A DNA stretch of 22,470 bases, from the NCBI RefSeq assembly GCF_001186125.1, contig NW_014039851.1, positions 8,378 to 30,847 on the forward strand, given 5' to 3'. This stretch comes from Sphaeroforma arctica JP610. Taxonomy: Eukaryota; Opisthokonta; Ichthyosporea; Ichthyophonida. The position numbers and the translations under genes were made by a program. How positions within the stretch are numbered: the first letter of the stretch is position 1; the number at the start of each line of letters is the position of its first letter. Below, piece after piece: positions 10,790-20,700 of the stretch. Below the pieces are notes generated by a model that was given only the letters and a program-made list of their open reading frames with translations, did not search any database and was not told the origin of the DNA.

Positions 10790-12180
10790 CGATTGCTTAA
10801 GCAATTGATGAATTATTTTCCTGAGGTATATGACCATGTGACTCAATTAATGGATAGACCAAACATTAGTCGGATTCACGATGTAGAAGCTTTAGGCGAG
10901 ATTGGACAAGACGAGTCTTCGAGTTCTGGTGATGACGCGGTGGAAACCTCACCTCCTGATTTCAATGTAACAAGTAGATCCCAGGAGGCGATTCTGAAGT
11001 GGTTAAGACAAAATCATGCTCTTAAGAACATGGATAAGGTTAGAACTGAGAAAGATTGCAAGAGGTACGGAATCGTACACCCGAACCTCAAGCAATATAT
11101 ATATCAGGTGTATTACGAATGTAACAACTGCGCAGTTAACCGGATCAAGCGCTACGGGTACGCATCTTTACGCAGCGTATCAGAAGACGAGCCGTGGCGC
11201 CGGATTATCATTGATTTGGTTGAGCTACCCACGTCCGAACACACGAAGGATAAATATGTCTGTCACGTGTTTGATGTCGCATCAAGATATATTGTATTGT
11301 ATCCGCTGAAAGATAAATCGACTCAAACTGTGGCTGAGTGCATATATAAGTGCTTCGCAGATTTCGGCTGGCCAGCTATTGTATGTTCCGACAACGGTAG
11401 TGAGTTTACAGGGGATGTCATGACGACACTGATACTCGTTGCGGGATCATGCCATAGATGGTTGTACCTTACAAGCCGCAGACACAAGGTGCAAACGAGG
11501 TACGACACAGAAAGATGAAGGAGTTCATGCGAGGAGCACTATTTGATGATGCTGACATGTGACCGTACTCGATCAATTGGGTACAGACACAGATGAACGA
11601 ATCCCTTGATTCAGTCACTGGTACAACACCCGCTCACTATTTCCTGGTCGTTATAGTGAATTACAGATCCCCTTCAACAAGGAGTCTCAAGATGATCATG
11701 TGTTACCAGGGTTAGAGAAGATGCGTCGGACCAGAGATGTGGTCTATCCTTGCTTAAGAGAGATGAAGGACATCGCTCTCAAGAAGAGACAAAGGCGATG
11801 GAATGATACCGAAAAAAATAGTCGAGTTTGAGGTAGGCGATATAGTCAGCATAATGACTCGCAACTCCGATACAACTGTGCTTACGGCTAAATATATTGG
11901 ACCATTTATGATCTCTGTGGCCGATAAGAAGAGCGGAACGTATGAAGTTAACAACGTTGACGGCTCTAGTGTCTTAAATATCGGACCATCCTTTGTCACA
12001 CACGTGAAGCTACTACACCTCTTATGGCTTACGAGTTTAAGAAGATTCTAGGGAAGTACGAACATGAGGATATGACATGTTACACTACGGAGTTCGCCGA
12101 TGGAGCACAGTATGATCTTCCACCATCAGCATTTGATGATCCGGATGTTGTAATAGCCGGACCTCCATATTGGACTCTAT
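10790..12180 (+). mobile_element. Integrase part of the gypsy-like element, with GPY/F and a C-terminal tail module
   Basis: YYECNNCAVNRIKRYGYASL (about 11100-11160) fits the zinc-binding N-terminal module. The catalytic core shows PWRRIIIDLVELP (about 11190-11230) and FADFGWPAIVCSDNGSEF (about 11355-11410), the first two acidic positions of a DDE integrase. Further on, EFEVGDIVSI and KYIGPFMI (about 11825-11915) form a GPY/F module. The last part (about 12030-12170, YEFKKILGKYEHE) sits where chromodomains occur in many gypsy elements and may be a diverged one. Confidence 0.85.
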
Positions 12181-12240
12181 GTTATAAACGTACTCTTAAG
12201 CAGTACGTAAACTATAAACGTACTCTTAATAGTACAAGGA

Positions 12241-13013
12241 ACTTAAGTTTCCTAAAATGGTTTTTAATGGTTTTATTAATTAAACCTTTTCCATTTAACA
12301 CACCTGATATTTGGATGAGGCCATTAAAAGGCCTCAGTAAAATACCAAACATAAAAGAGTTGGTCTAGTTCTATTAATAGAGCTTTATTTACTTTCCAAT
12401 TTTATTTATATCGGAATACTTCGGTAGCGAGATGGCTCAACCGAATATAGGTTTCTAGGGACTATTAGCGTTGCTTAGTTTATCCTCCATTCAGCTAACT
12501 AGATGTGCCAGTCTGATGAAGGCTAAGTCGGTAATTCTTGATAAGTGGCAAGTTATTGGTTAATGCAATAACTATGGACATCAGGAGTCATTTTAATTTT
12601 CTAAAGATAGAATTTTATGAGTCTCTCAGATTCGCCCCAATGAAACATACCATAGTTTCTAATAGAGCGACAACGAACCATTAACTAAAATCCCTTCGGC
12701 GGAAACACTACTGAGAGGATTATATATAGGCAATGTCTCAGCCTCACAATCCCTCAGAGTATTGCTGTTTTCACGAGGCATACCCAACTTTACTAAAAGT
12801 CTCATTTCGTTTATTTACTTTCATATTTTCACGATACTTAGAATTTACCTACGCGTTTTTTTACTCTAAGACGTTAATATCACCTTAATAGACCGAATCT
12901 TACATACTGAACGCTGAACATCTGCCTGAAAACTTGAACAATTTTTGTTTTGGATCATAAGCCAATGAAAATTTTTTCCTAAAACAAATTTTAATTTTTC
13001 ACCATACGCGAGC
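12241..13013. other. AT-rich stretch downstream of the retroelement, no gene seen
   Basis: No coding signature was found. A perfect 7-bp stem with a 7-base loop (TGAGGCC..GGCCTCA) lies at 12316-12336. This stretch may contain the retroelement's 3' non-coding end, but I found no matching copy upstream. Confidence 0.4.
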
Positions 13014-13124
13014 ATGGCCGACACAAAATTCAGAAAGTTTACATCGGCTGCATTCGGCTTGTTAGCTGCCATTAACCGGGGGGTGATTGACAGATTAGGT
13101 GGAAACGACAATATAGACTCGTAG
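13014..13124 (+). CDS. Small reading frame of unknown status (36 aa)
   Basis: ATG at 13014 opens a 36-codon frame (MADTKFRKFTSAAFGLLAAI to DNIDS) ending in TAG. It is followed at once by CAATAAAA and an A-rich run, then a hairpin. The context looks like the end of a transcript, and the peptide has a hydrophobic centre, but it is short. A minus-strand frame overlaps it (12866-13186). I recognise no family. It could be a decayed gene fragment or chance. Confidence 0.15.
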   Translation: MADTKFRKFTSAAFGLLAAINRGVIDRLGGNDNIDS

Positions 13125-13146
13125 CAATAAAAAAACAAAAACAAAA

Positions 13147-13168
13147 GACAGAGGGCTCTGCCTCTGTC
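13147..13168. repeat. Perfect 8-bp hairpin with 6-base loop
   Basis: GACAGAGG-GCTCTG-CCTCTGTC follows an A-rich tract (AATAAAAAAACAAAAAC) and the small frame ending at 13124. It could be a 3'-end structure or the edge of a small mobile element. There is no further evidence either way. Confidence 0.4.
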
Positions 13169-13570
13169 ACTATCAGCTGCTGACACTGTGTTGAGTGTGT
13201 TCTAATTTATTAGTAGACTATATATGTACACTGCTATCATAGCTATGGCCTATAAGGGCTTTGCATTTGTAATTGTTACTATTATATGTTTATTGTCATC
13301 GCCTCTGACGCCTCCGAAGCCTCGCCGTTTACACCGTGTCCAGCCAAACAACAGCCGCGCGTAAATGCTCGTGTGGCACTTGGCCACTGCGCCGTACCAT
13401 CGACGGTCGTGACGTAACCCCATACACATGTCGTGCACTACTCCTCATATAGCCAGCATCTGCAGAGTATTCTTAAGTGAATTAAAGCAGCCGGCACGTC
13501 ATGCGTTGAGTCCACAGTCAATTGTGTGAATCACAGAGCGCCTTTACTTTGTCCATGGTTACTGAGAGTT
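13169..13570. other. Spacer between the hairpin and the end of the secreted-protein gene
   Basis: There is no recognisable gene. A minus-strand open stretch (13250-13438) has no motif and lies beyond the poly(A) signal of the upstream minus-strand gene, so it is not part of that coding region. Confidence 0.4.
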
Positions 13571-13576
13571 TTTATT
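13571..13576 (-). terminator. AATAAA poly(A) signal of the secreted-protein gene
   Basis: Plus-strand TTTATT reads AATAAA on the minus strand. It lies 108 bases beyond the stop codon of the minus-strand gene and fits a short 3' UTR. Confidence 0.55.
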
Positions 13577-13683
13577 GCCTAGTAATAGATCGCGTAAAAG
13601 TTCAATTTTTTCTCAACGCGCTCGTTGTCGTACGCAATCAACTTCGGAAGCGTTTTCTTGGCGACGGCGTATATGCATTGAGA

Positions 13684-14132
13684 TTAACTGCTGTAGGTGC
13701 GGCACTGGTGACCGTCGTTGTCAGCAACGCATGACAGCGAGTCGTCATTAGTGGCCAAGATAAATTTGCTATCGATCTGCACACACTGGCGCATGGACTC
13801 GGGCACGTAGATGTCGTCTTGCTGCACCCCGTAGTCAGACGACACTGTGATGGCCGCCTCAGTATCTATCCAGGACTTGCGGCACGCGTTCATGGTCGTG
13901 AACCTTGTACATATACCATCGCGGATATCCCACGGCGAACCGTATGAAACGTCACATACTGGCCATCGACGGTCTCTTGGCAGAAAGTGCGTCGGTACCC
14001 GAAGTATCGGACGGTGCTTCCCATGTTGTAGTCGTCCACTAAGACCCTGGTAGAGTTGTCGGCGCCTGCGCCAGTGCTAACGCTAGCACTGGCAGGAGCC
14101 ACGATTATAGTAAGGGAGAAAATACAAGACAT
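13684..14132 (-). CDS. Predicted small secreted cysteine-containing protein, two exons, family unknown
   Basis: Exon 1 is complement 13960-14132 and exon 2 complement 13684-13903, joined over a 56-nt intron with a GTATGT donor (from 13959) and a TACAAG acceptor (to 13904). Splicing keeps the frame: CA plus G gives Gln, then TTC ACG ACC ATG. The product is 130 aa. I chose the ATG at 14132 because the first 24 residues (MSCIFSLTIIVAPASASVST then GAGA) look like a signal peptide with a hydrophobic core and small residues at the cut. The upstream in-frame ATG at 14213 would hide this and lies before the TATA box. The rest is polar, with five cysteines (FCQE, NACRK, RQCVQ, LSCVA, HQCRT), suggesting disulfides outside the cell. 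The segment DYNMGSTVRYFGYRRTFCQE resembles nothing I can name. Without splicing the frame ends soon after the donor, which supports the intron. It could belong to a lineage-specific family; function unknown. Confidence 0.6.
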
Positions 14133-14163
14133 TGTAATGATCCTTTCGACGACGATCACGTCG

Positions 14164-14172
14164 CTTATATAA
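14164..14172 (-). promoter_or_regulatory. TATA box of the secreted-protein gene
   Basis: Minus-strand TTATATAAG lies about 33 bases upstream of the chosen ATG at 14132. If it is used at the usual 25-30 base distance, the 5' UTR would be only a few bases long. The same spacing argues against the upstream ATG at 14213, which lies before the box. Confidence 0.45.
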
Positions 14173-14487
14173 CCTCCAAAATGTCTGTTCGGCCATATTA
14201 CGTCACAGATCATAGTTTGAGCCTAAATATATCATCCAATAGACGTCGACCGAACCCCATCGAAAATACAGCTGGTGAGCTCACAGCCTCTCTGAGCTGG
14301 TATCAGTATTCAGTGGTATAAAGATTTTTTTGTGTTTTGTTTCTAAAAACAAATCAAACCAAAAAAAGAGGGATCTAAATTGTAAATTAGTCATGGGAAT
14401 CCCGAATCTACCATTTGATATGTGCTCAGGATTGAGGATACGTCACAACTCACAACTATTTTACTCGGACAAAAAAACCACCTTTTT

Positions 14488-14568
14488 CACGGCCCTCTGG
14501 ATTTGGGTCTGCTAAATTTTCGATTTCCGCTCTTGATTTGCGCTCGAGACCCTATCCAGAGGGCCGTG
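14488..14568. repeat. Long hairpin (inverted repeat) of unknown origin
   Basis: The left arm 14488-14510 (CACGGCCCTCTGGAT..GGGTCT) pairs with the right arm 14547-14568 (AGACCC..ATCCAGAGGGCCGTG). There are 15 perfect base pairs, a one-base bulge, then six more, with a 36-base loop. T-runs flank both arms (CCTTTTT before, CCTTTTTATATATA after). The outer 11 bases, ACGGCCCTCTGG, recur at about 6504 after another T-run, so the ends may mark a small dispersed repeat. No coding potential was seen. Confidence 0.75.
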
Positions 14569-14572
14569 CCTT

Positions 14573-16258
14573 TTTATATATAATTTAGTATGCATAATCA
14601 AGTTGTTAGCCTTGAACACTCTTGCTTATAGTCCAGCTTATGTTACACTATTTATACCCTATCACAGTAAATGTATATGTCACTACAGCTAAATCCTCAA
14701 ACCCCAAATCTATTGGTGCTAAAATATATGTTAATATATTTGCTGCGACAACGGCATGATCCAATAGAATCGCCATTATGCTTACAGTCTATCACATCCC
14801 ACCATTGATGAACTGGTTACTCTCAGAGTAGAGTGCATGTTCCCCACCTAATTACATAGTTCCCCACTATGTACTACAGTACTATGTGGTTCTTTGCTCA
14901 ACAGGCTGGCCTGTCTGAGGCTCTGGCAGCCAGGCAGTCTGGCTCCTACTATGTATGTAGTAGTCTGCTGCTCTCCTAGGTTTATTCCTCGACCAGAAAA
15001 CCTACCATAAAAACCTGTTGTCATACGTACGTCATGCACATAACACACTCACTGATTGTAAATACTATATTTGTTTAGTATCTAGAGTACTGCAACTGAC
15101 TTGATCACTTTATGTCGTTTCTTCTCAACAAGAATCTCCTATTCTTCTACATGGTATAATATTATCCTCACGTCCCACCGGCCTCTCCCTTTTTATTGTT
15201 CGCCTCACAACAGGGTTAAAGTAGTACCACAATGAATTTTGCATGAGTGATACACGGGTAGAGAATACGAAATTCGAGGTTGATAATCGCAATTCAAACA
15301 AGCATAAACACGTTTTATAAGAGTTTAAACCATTCTTAGCAAGACATGTTCGATTTTAACATAAAGAACACAAATATCGACTCTCATGGGGTCAGATATT
15401 AATTCTTTGATCCCAAAATGCATTCGTAACCTTCTACTGAGGTATTCTCGCAGAGTCTAAACAATCCGATTAAAAAGCAACATAAATATGAGTATTTGAA
15501 TAGTATAGAAGTTTTAACTCGGATCTACTTGATCGGGAAACCCCTCTATGAAGCCGCACATGTAGGTATAACTTACGTATAACTACTTGTCGACAGCCCG
15601 GGCACCAACCACGGACGACGTGTGGTACAATTAAAGCCGACGCATCGGACATGTACTTCCGGTCTGCACCAGAACCGTTCTGTGGGTCCAAGATCCTAGC
15701 CAATATACTACTGTGTCGGTCCAGAGGCCGCGCACTGGGACAAGCCACACGCGCCATGACCATGGGTTCGACTTCTGTCTGATGAACTCCCAGAACACTG
15801 ACGATCTGTGGCATTTGTGATGGCAGGTGTGTGAAAATTGAAAACGTTCTTCACACGACAAGAAATTTGTCTGGGCGATTTTCTCCGTTTATATTTTTAG
15901 GCCTCTCTAGTCTCTAGCGAGTAACCGAAATTGGCTCTATAAATCAACGTTTTCAGCCCACGGCATTCCAGCCGAGATTTATAAAACGTAAAAGATGTAC
16001 ACGTTCCACTTCTCACGCATGAGCCGTTTCGTGTACGTGTAGTATCGGACTACCTGACCATTGCTAGGGGGACTATACCTGTGTACATAGTTTGGTTGCA
16101 GTTTAAATATATATGGATATGGATATAAATAAAGAAGTATAGCCCTATTCGGCAATACAACAACCGCGTGTCAATGGCGATCAATCAAATGCAGACTGAA
16201 ACTGTGCACATGAAGACGGGATCAGGCAAAAGAGTATATAACTATTTCTTGAGTGCAA
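14573..16258. other. Intergenic, AT-rich; no gene identified with confidence
   Basis: There are short imperfect inverted repeats built on ACTATGTA/TACATAGT (about 14855-14970). Plus-strand AATAAA at about 16126 precedes the MYND gene and has no gene assigned to it. One exon-like stretch on the minus strand is listed separately. Confidence 0.4.
15577..15805 (-). other. Exon-like segment of unknown gene, minus strand
   Basis: On the minus strand, a 229-nt open segment (IVSVLGVHQTEVEPMVMARV, later SSILARILDPQNGS and VVRGWCPGCRQVVI) lies between an acceptor-like ATGCCACAG and a perfect GTAAGT donor (15571-15576). The composition looks coding-like and it ends with a Cys-x2-Cys pair. No flanking exons or family were recognised. 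The plus strand is also largely open in one frame here, which lowers confidence. Confidence 0.25.
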
Positions 16259-17557
16259 ATGAAGAATACACTGTGTGGTATCTGCAATGAAAAGGCACGA
16301 TTTGCTTGTGTGTGTCGCCAACGATACTATTGCTCCAGTACATGTCAGGTGCGTTTAGTTTTAGTTTATGCAGTACTGCGTGACAGTGAGAACCAATTGG
16401 AGGTACATATATAACATGCATATGTCAGGTAATCTGCTGTACATACGTTCTACGTATGTTGTTAACAGTGAAACGCAATTGGAAGTACATATTGTAAGCA
16501 TATATAGCTTGCTTTCTACATACGGTCTTTGTGGGCTTTATGAGCCTTGTGTTGGTAAACGAGAATCACATAAAAGTGTTTATACAATAGACAAACGGCT
16601 CGATTGGATGTCAGTTGAGTTTGCGTTGTCCTACTTACTGCGTGTGCTGGTGGTAGTTAACGACAATAGAAAGTACATATGGTATAGCTTGCATTGTCCA
16701 CGCGGCGTCGCACACATCTTTCGCCGTAGCAAATCGAGATATCGTCCTTCTCCCTGTTATTTGCAATACACAGGCACTTGGCTAATATCGCCAGACTTGG
16801 GCCATGTTGGCTCTCACGCTGACCTACATAGTCAACCTGTTAACAAAAAAATATGCAGCAAGTATATAGGCTTTAGTACTGACACATGTGGTTACCGTTC
16901 TATACAATAACCAGTACTGACGTCCATAGTCAAACCTCTATGCACTAGAGATATAATCCAACGCTATCGAATATCGCATTACGTTGATAGCCACTATGTA
17001 CAACTGTGTCAGTTACTACATGTCTACAAGCACATACACAAATCAGCATACGCGTTTGTACTTTGAAAGGACTTACCACGATGCAAGGGTCCATGACACA
17101 GAAATTTAGATATGGGTGCTATTGCTCTGACATATAGTGTCAGACCTCGAAGACCAATAGATGCACTCCTATACGTTATACGGTGACAAGACGATAGCCA
17201 CAAAGTGCAAGGATGTCAGATATAACATGTTTGCGAATACACGCACAAATTGACAGGCATGTTTTTGTTTCAAGATTGCAGGCACAAGATCGATAGTTAA
17301 CCACTTATAGATATACACACGGATCAGCAAGTAGGAATTGACAATAGTGGTTTAAATATGCGATACATTTGACAATAACGTGTACGGGAGTTCAACACCA
17401 CATATGGGTACACAACACGATACAATTAACGTTTTATGTATGCACACATACGTACATAGGCCACATACACTTATACAGCGATGAATATATCATTCGAAGG
17501 CTATGCGTTGGTTATGTACATACACATGTTTATAAGCAATATATATATATATTTAAA

Positions 17558-17630
<73 letters not shown>

Positions 17631-17658
17631 CTATATATATATATATATATACTATATA

Positions 17659-17717
<59 letters not shown>

Positions 17718-20700
17718 TATATATATATACAATTATATATCTTCAGGAATTACTTTAAACCACTCTTCAATTCCGTATTTCTTTATGCGACTCATATGCA
17801 TTGCCTGCGTAAGTGTTTAGTTGCTTCATGAGTTGACGTATTGAGTAACCATATATCGTTGCCTTAGCGCCACTCACGTGCTTCTTTCCGCCAATGTATA
17901 CCAAATGCAACAATCGCTGCATGCCACCCTTCTTCTTGGAACAATTTACACCTCCCTATACTCCCTGGATAATTGACTGGAAGCCGTGTGTGCTTGCTTC
18001 AAAGCCAGTGGTGTGCGTTCATCCGCATACCTGTCGGTCTAACGGATATCTCACCGTGGTTCCTTATTTCTTGAAAGGGCTTACTGAAACCCACGTACAT
18101 TCGCAATGGTGCCACTCACATGTATATGCCTGTTTATGCCTTGATTTTTTAAATTAACTGATTCACTGTAAACCGTAGAGCCACTCACGTGAACATGACT
18201 GCGTATGTATATACTTTGTCTCTTGAATTGGTTTACTAGATAACCGTGTACACACGCCTTAAAGTCGCTCACATGCATATGCCTGGGTATGTCTTGATTT
18301 GCCTCCTAAACTGATTCACTGTAAACCGGGTATGCTCATTATAGAGCCACTCACGTGCATATAACTGCGTATGTCTATACTTCAGCTCTTGAATTGGTTT
18401 ACTAGATAACCGTGTATTCATGCTTTAAAGTCACTCACATGCATATGCCTGGGTTATGTCTTAAATTGCCTCATGAATTGGTTCTCTGTAAACCGTGTAT
18501 ACTCGTTATAAAGCCACTCACGTGCATATGTCTACGTATGTCTACTTGCCGGGGCATTGGGCAATCACGCACGCTCGCATCAGAGACACTGATGTGCATT
18601 CGTCCGTATATGTGCATGCCATACGCAGCTAGTCGACTGGTGGGAGCAGAGCCATATACAGGAGTGTCCTCAGCAGTGCGACAGTCAGCCGACACCCCCG
18701 ATGTCCCAGTACCCAGAGACTATACCATGTACCACCAATGAATGTGCCGAGGTCGCACACCCTGCCAACCATACCAACCCAGTAGTCTGTGCGTCTCAAC
18801 CCGCAGACACGGTGCTAGTCACTGCGAGTACCACAAGCACAACTGACCCCACAACACCCGCAAACCCGCACTCGTCTCATACCTTGCCTTCGCTACCGCC
18901 TGCTACTTCCGCACCTACTGGAGCCGTGTAGGGCGTTGGGTGCAAGACCACTCGTACTGAGAGTATCACCCCTCTGATCGCTGGAGTGCTGCTACAGGCC
19001 CCTTCAGGTGCTGTGCATGCGGATAGCGCTATACAGATACGTGGGGAAATGGAAAACCAGTCTGTGCGTGGTCCAGGTGTAGAAGGGTGTGTATGTGAGT
19101 GTACCAAGGATACTGAGGATGGCGTGCACGACCTTAGTAATCGTTGCCATGGCAACGGAAGTATGCTCAAAGCCACTGGTAGCCGAGGCAGGAACCACGT
19201 CCGCCGGAATATTGATTTCTTCTTGTCCGACAGTGATGGGTCTGTTAACGGAATAGACCTGGACTCTCGCCCAGCACACACCGTGCATGCGTACGAGGGC
19301 TCTTTCTCCGACGCCGAGAAGGAGTTTGGTGCCGGTACAGCACTCGGTGGCGGTGCAGGAGCTGTGGTCGGTCCCGTTGATGTAGATGCGCTCGAGGACA
19401 CGTTTACGGATATGCACCAGCAGCACACCATGGGTATGCATGGCTCAACAACACCCCGGCCATCCACGGGTGGCCCTTGCGAGAAAGGTTCCCACCATAC
19501 AGGTGGACAGACGAGCGGGGAGCGGCGGTCTGGGCAACTGAGTGACTCATGGGTAAGTGCTCCCCTTTCGGCTTTCCGTTGGGTTGTGCGTCCGGGCGCA
19601 CGCAGTGGGCTTCAAACACCAAAAACCACTACAACAGCAGCACCAGAAACCACTTTAGCCCTGGAAACCCCTAAACACCATGCAACCCCTGCACCAACAC
19701 ACACACACACACACCAGGTCCCCTTGCCTGTGTTTGCGCTTGTGCTTGCGCCTGAGCATGCAACCTTGTCTGAGTCAGCGACTCAGTCCTCTGAGCGGAG
19801 TGAATACAGTGCGCTATCCAGATATACAACCTCATCTGGCGAGGCGAGTGTACGCCTGCCTAATTCTTCTAATGCAGCAGACCGTGTGACGAAGGAGGAG
19901 CATGCCCCTTCCGATGAAGTTATTGATGTTTCACAGGCACATATGAAGAACTCTGTGGACGATGCTAGCCGTGCATGTGCAGCGGAGACGCGAGAATCGA
20001 GCAACACCCCGCGAAAGCTGGAAAGCTATCGGCATGCGGAATCTGATACCACCCAACACGGTGCACAAGCACCCCTACCACGACCTACTAGTCAACCGCA
20101 ACGACCTACCGGTCAACCGCAGCATGTCTCTAAGAAGCCAGAGACCAAGCAACGCAAGAGCCAGCTACGGAAGCTAGACGTCGCGAGAGTGTACTGCAGG
20201 GTGCAAACGTGCTCATACTGGGTGTACACGTACACCCCAAACAGTATGATGAGAGACCATTTGCGGCGCAAGCATGGGACGCACTCTGCTGCCGCTATCT
20301 CGCCAGATTCGGCTGACTACAACATAGGACCGTCTAGAGCACTGCCACAAAGCCTGCATGCAACTGTGGAGTCTATAGGCACTCGGCCGATGAGTGAAAA
20401 CACCAGGTCAGCGAATGCACTGACTCCGTCCACGCGTAAGCATTCGCCGGTGAAGGCAGCGGATGGCTCGTCTCAGGTGCACAATGCTCAGTCCAGGTCT
20501 GAAAGTGCTCTGTCGATAACCACACATACGTCGTCTTCGGTGAAACCTCAGAACACTCAAGAGATGGTTGTTAGGCAACGCCAGGTTTCAACCAGTCACG
20601 ATACATGCACACGGATGGAAGCGATGGCTTTTACAGGTGAAGCAGCTGATGTGAACGGTACTTTGGAGATGGCTAAGGAGTCTCGTAGTACTGTGGAGAC

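Larger units (their letters stand above)
6813..12240 (+). mobile_element. Ty3/gypsy-like LTR retroelement, broken copy, LTRs not recognised
   Basis: The order of parts is gag, aspartic protease, reverse transcriptase, RNase H, a methyltransferase-like segment, then a DDE integrase with zinc and GPY/F modules. Integrase downstream of RNase H places it with Ty3/gypsy (Metaviridae-like) elements. The coding region is old and no longer intact, with on the order of ten interruptions. Nothing in 5500-6812 could be matched by eye with 12180-13200, so the LTRs are absent, very diverged, or outside the limits given. The limits are therefore those of the coding part. Just past the coding end, TATAAACGTACTCTTAA is repeated at 12183 and 12213 (30-bp period). 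Confidence 0.88.

Noticed and set aside
12866-13186. 106-codon minus-strand open frame
   Set aside because: No recognisable family. It overlaps the AT-rich stretch and the small plus-strand frame. A real gene cannot be excluded, but nothing supports it.
14296-14312. CTGGTATCAGTATTC, resembling a retroelement tRNA-Met primer site
   Set aside because: Only the first eight or nine bases match the usual TGGTATCAGAGC and no element lies beside it.
15764-15776. GGTTCGACTTC, resembling a tRNA B box
   Set aside because: There is no A box or foldable cloverleaf at the required distance.
16233-16241. GTATATAAC as a TATA box for the MYND/C2H2 gene
   Set aside because: It lies only about 20 bases before the ATG, too close for a normal transcription start upstream of the start codon.
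16422-16436. Second donor-like ATGTCAGGTAAT resembling the exon 1 donor ATGTCAGGTGCG
   Set aside because: Similarity covers only about eight bases. Too short to claim a duplicated donor.
16368-16910. 180-codon plus-strand open frame
   Set aside because: It has no recognisable motif, spans degenerate AGTACATAT repeats, and is out of phase with the MYND exons that splice across it. Most likely intronic.
17369-17820. Tyr/Ile- and Cys/Val-rich frames
   Set aside because: Translations of TA and TG microsatellites.
18877-19467. 196-codon minus-strand open frame opposite exon 3 of the MYND/C2H2 gene
   Set aside because: It lies antisense to a 1031-codon plus-strand frame with zinc fingers and repeats. 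Its Pro/Ser-rich translation mirrors the plus-strand composition.
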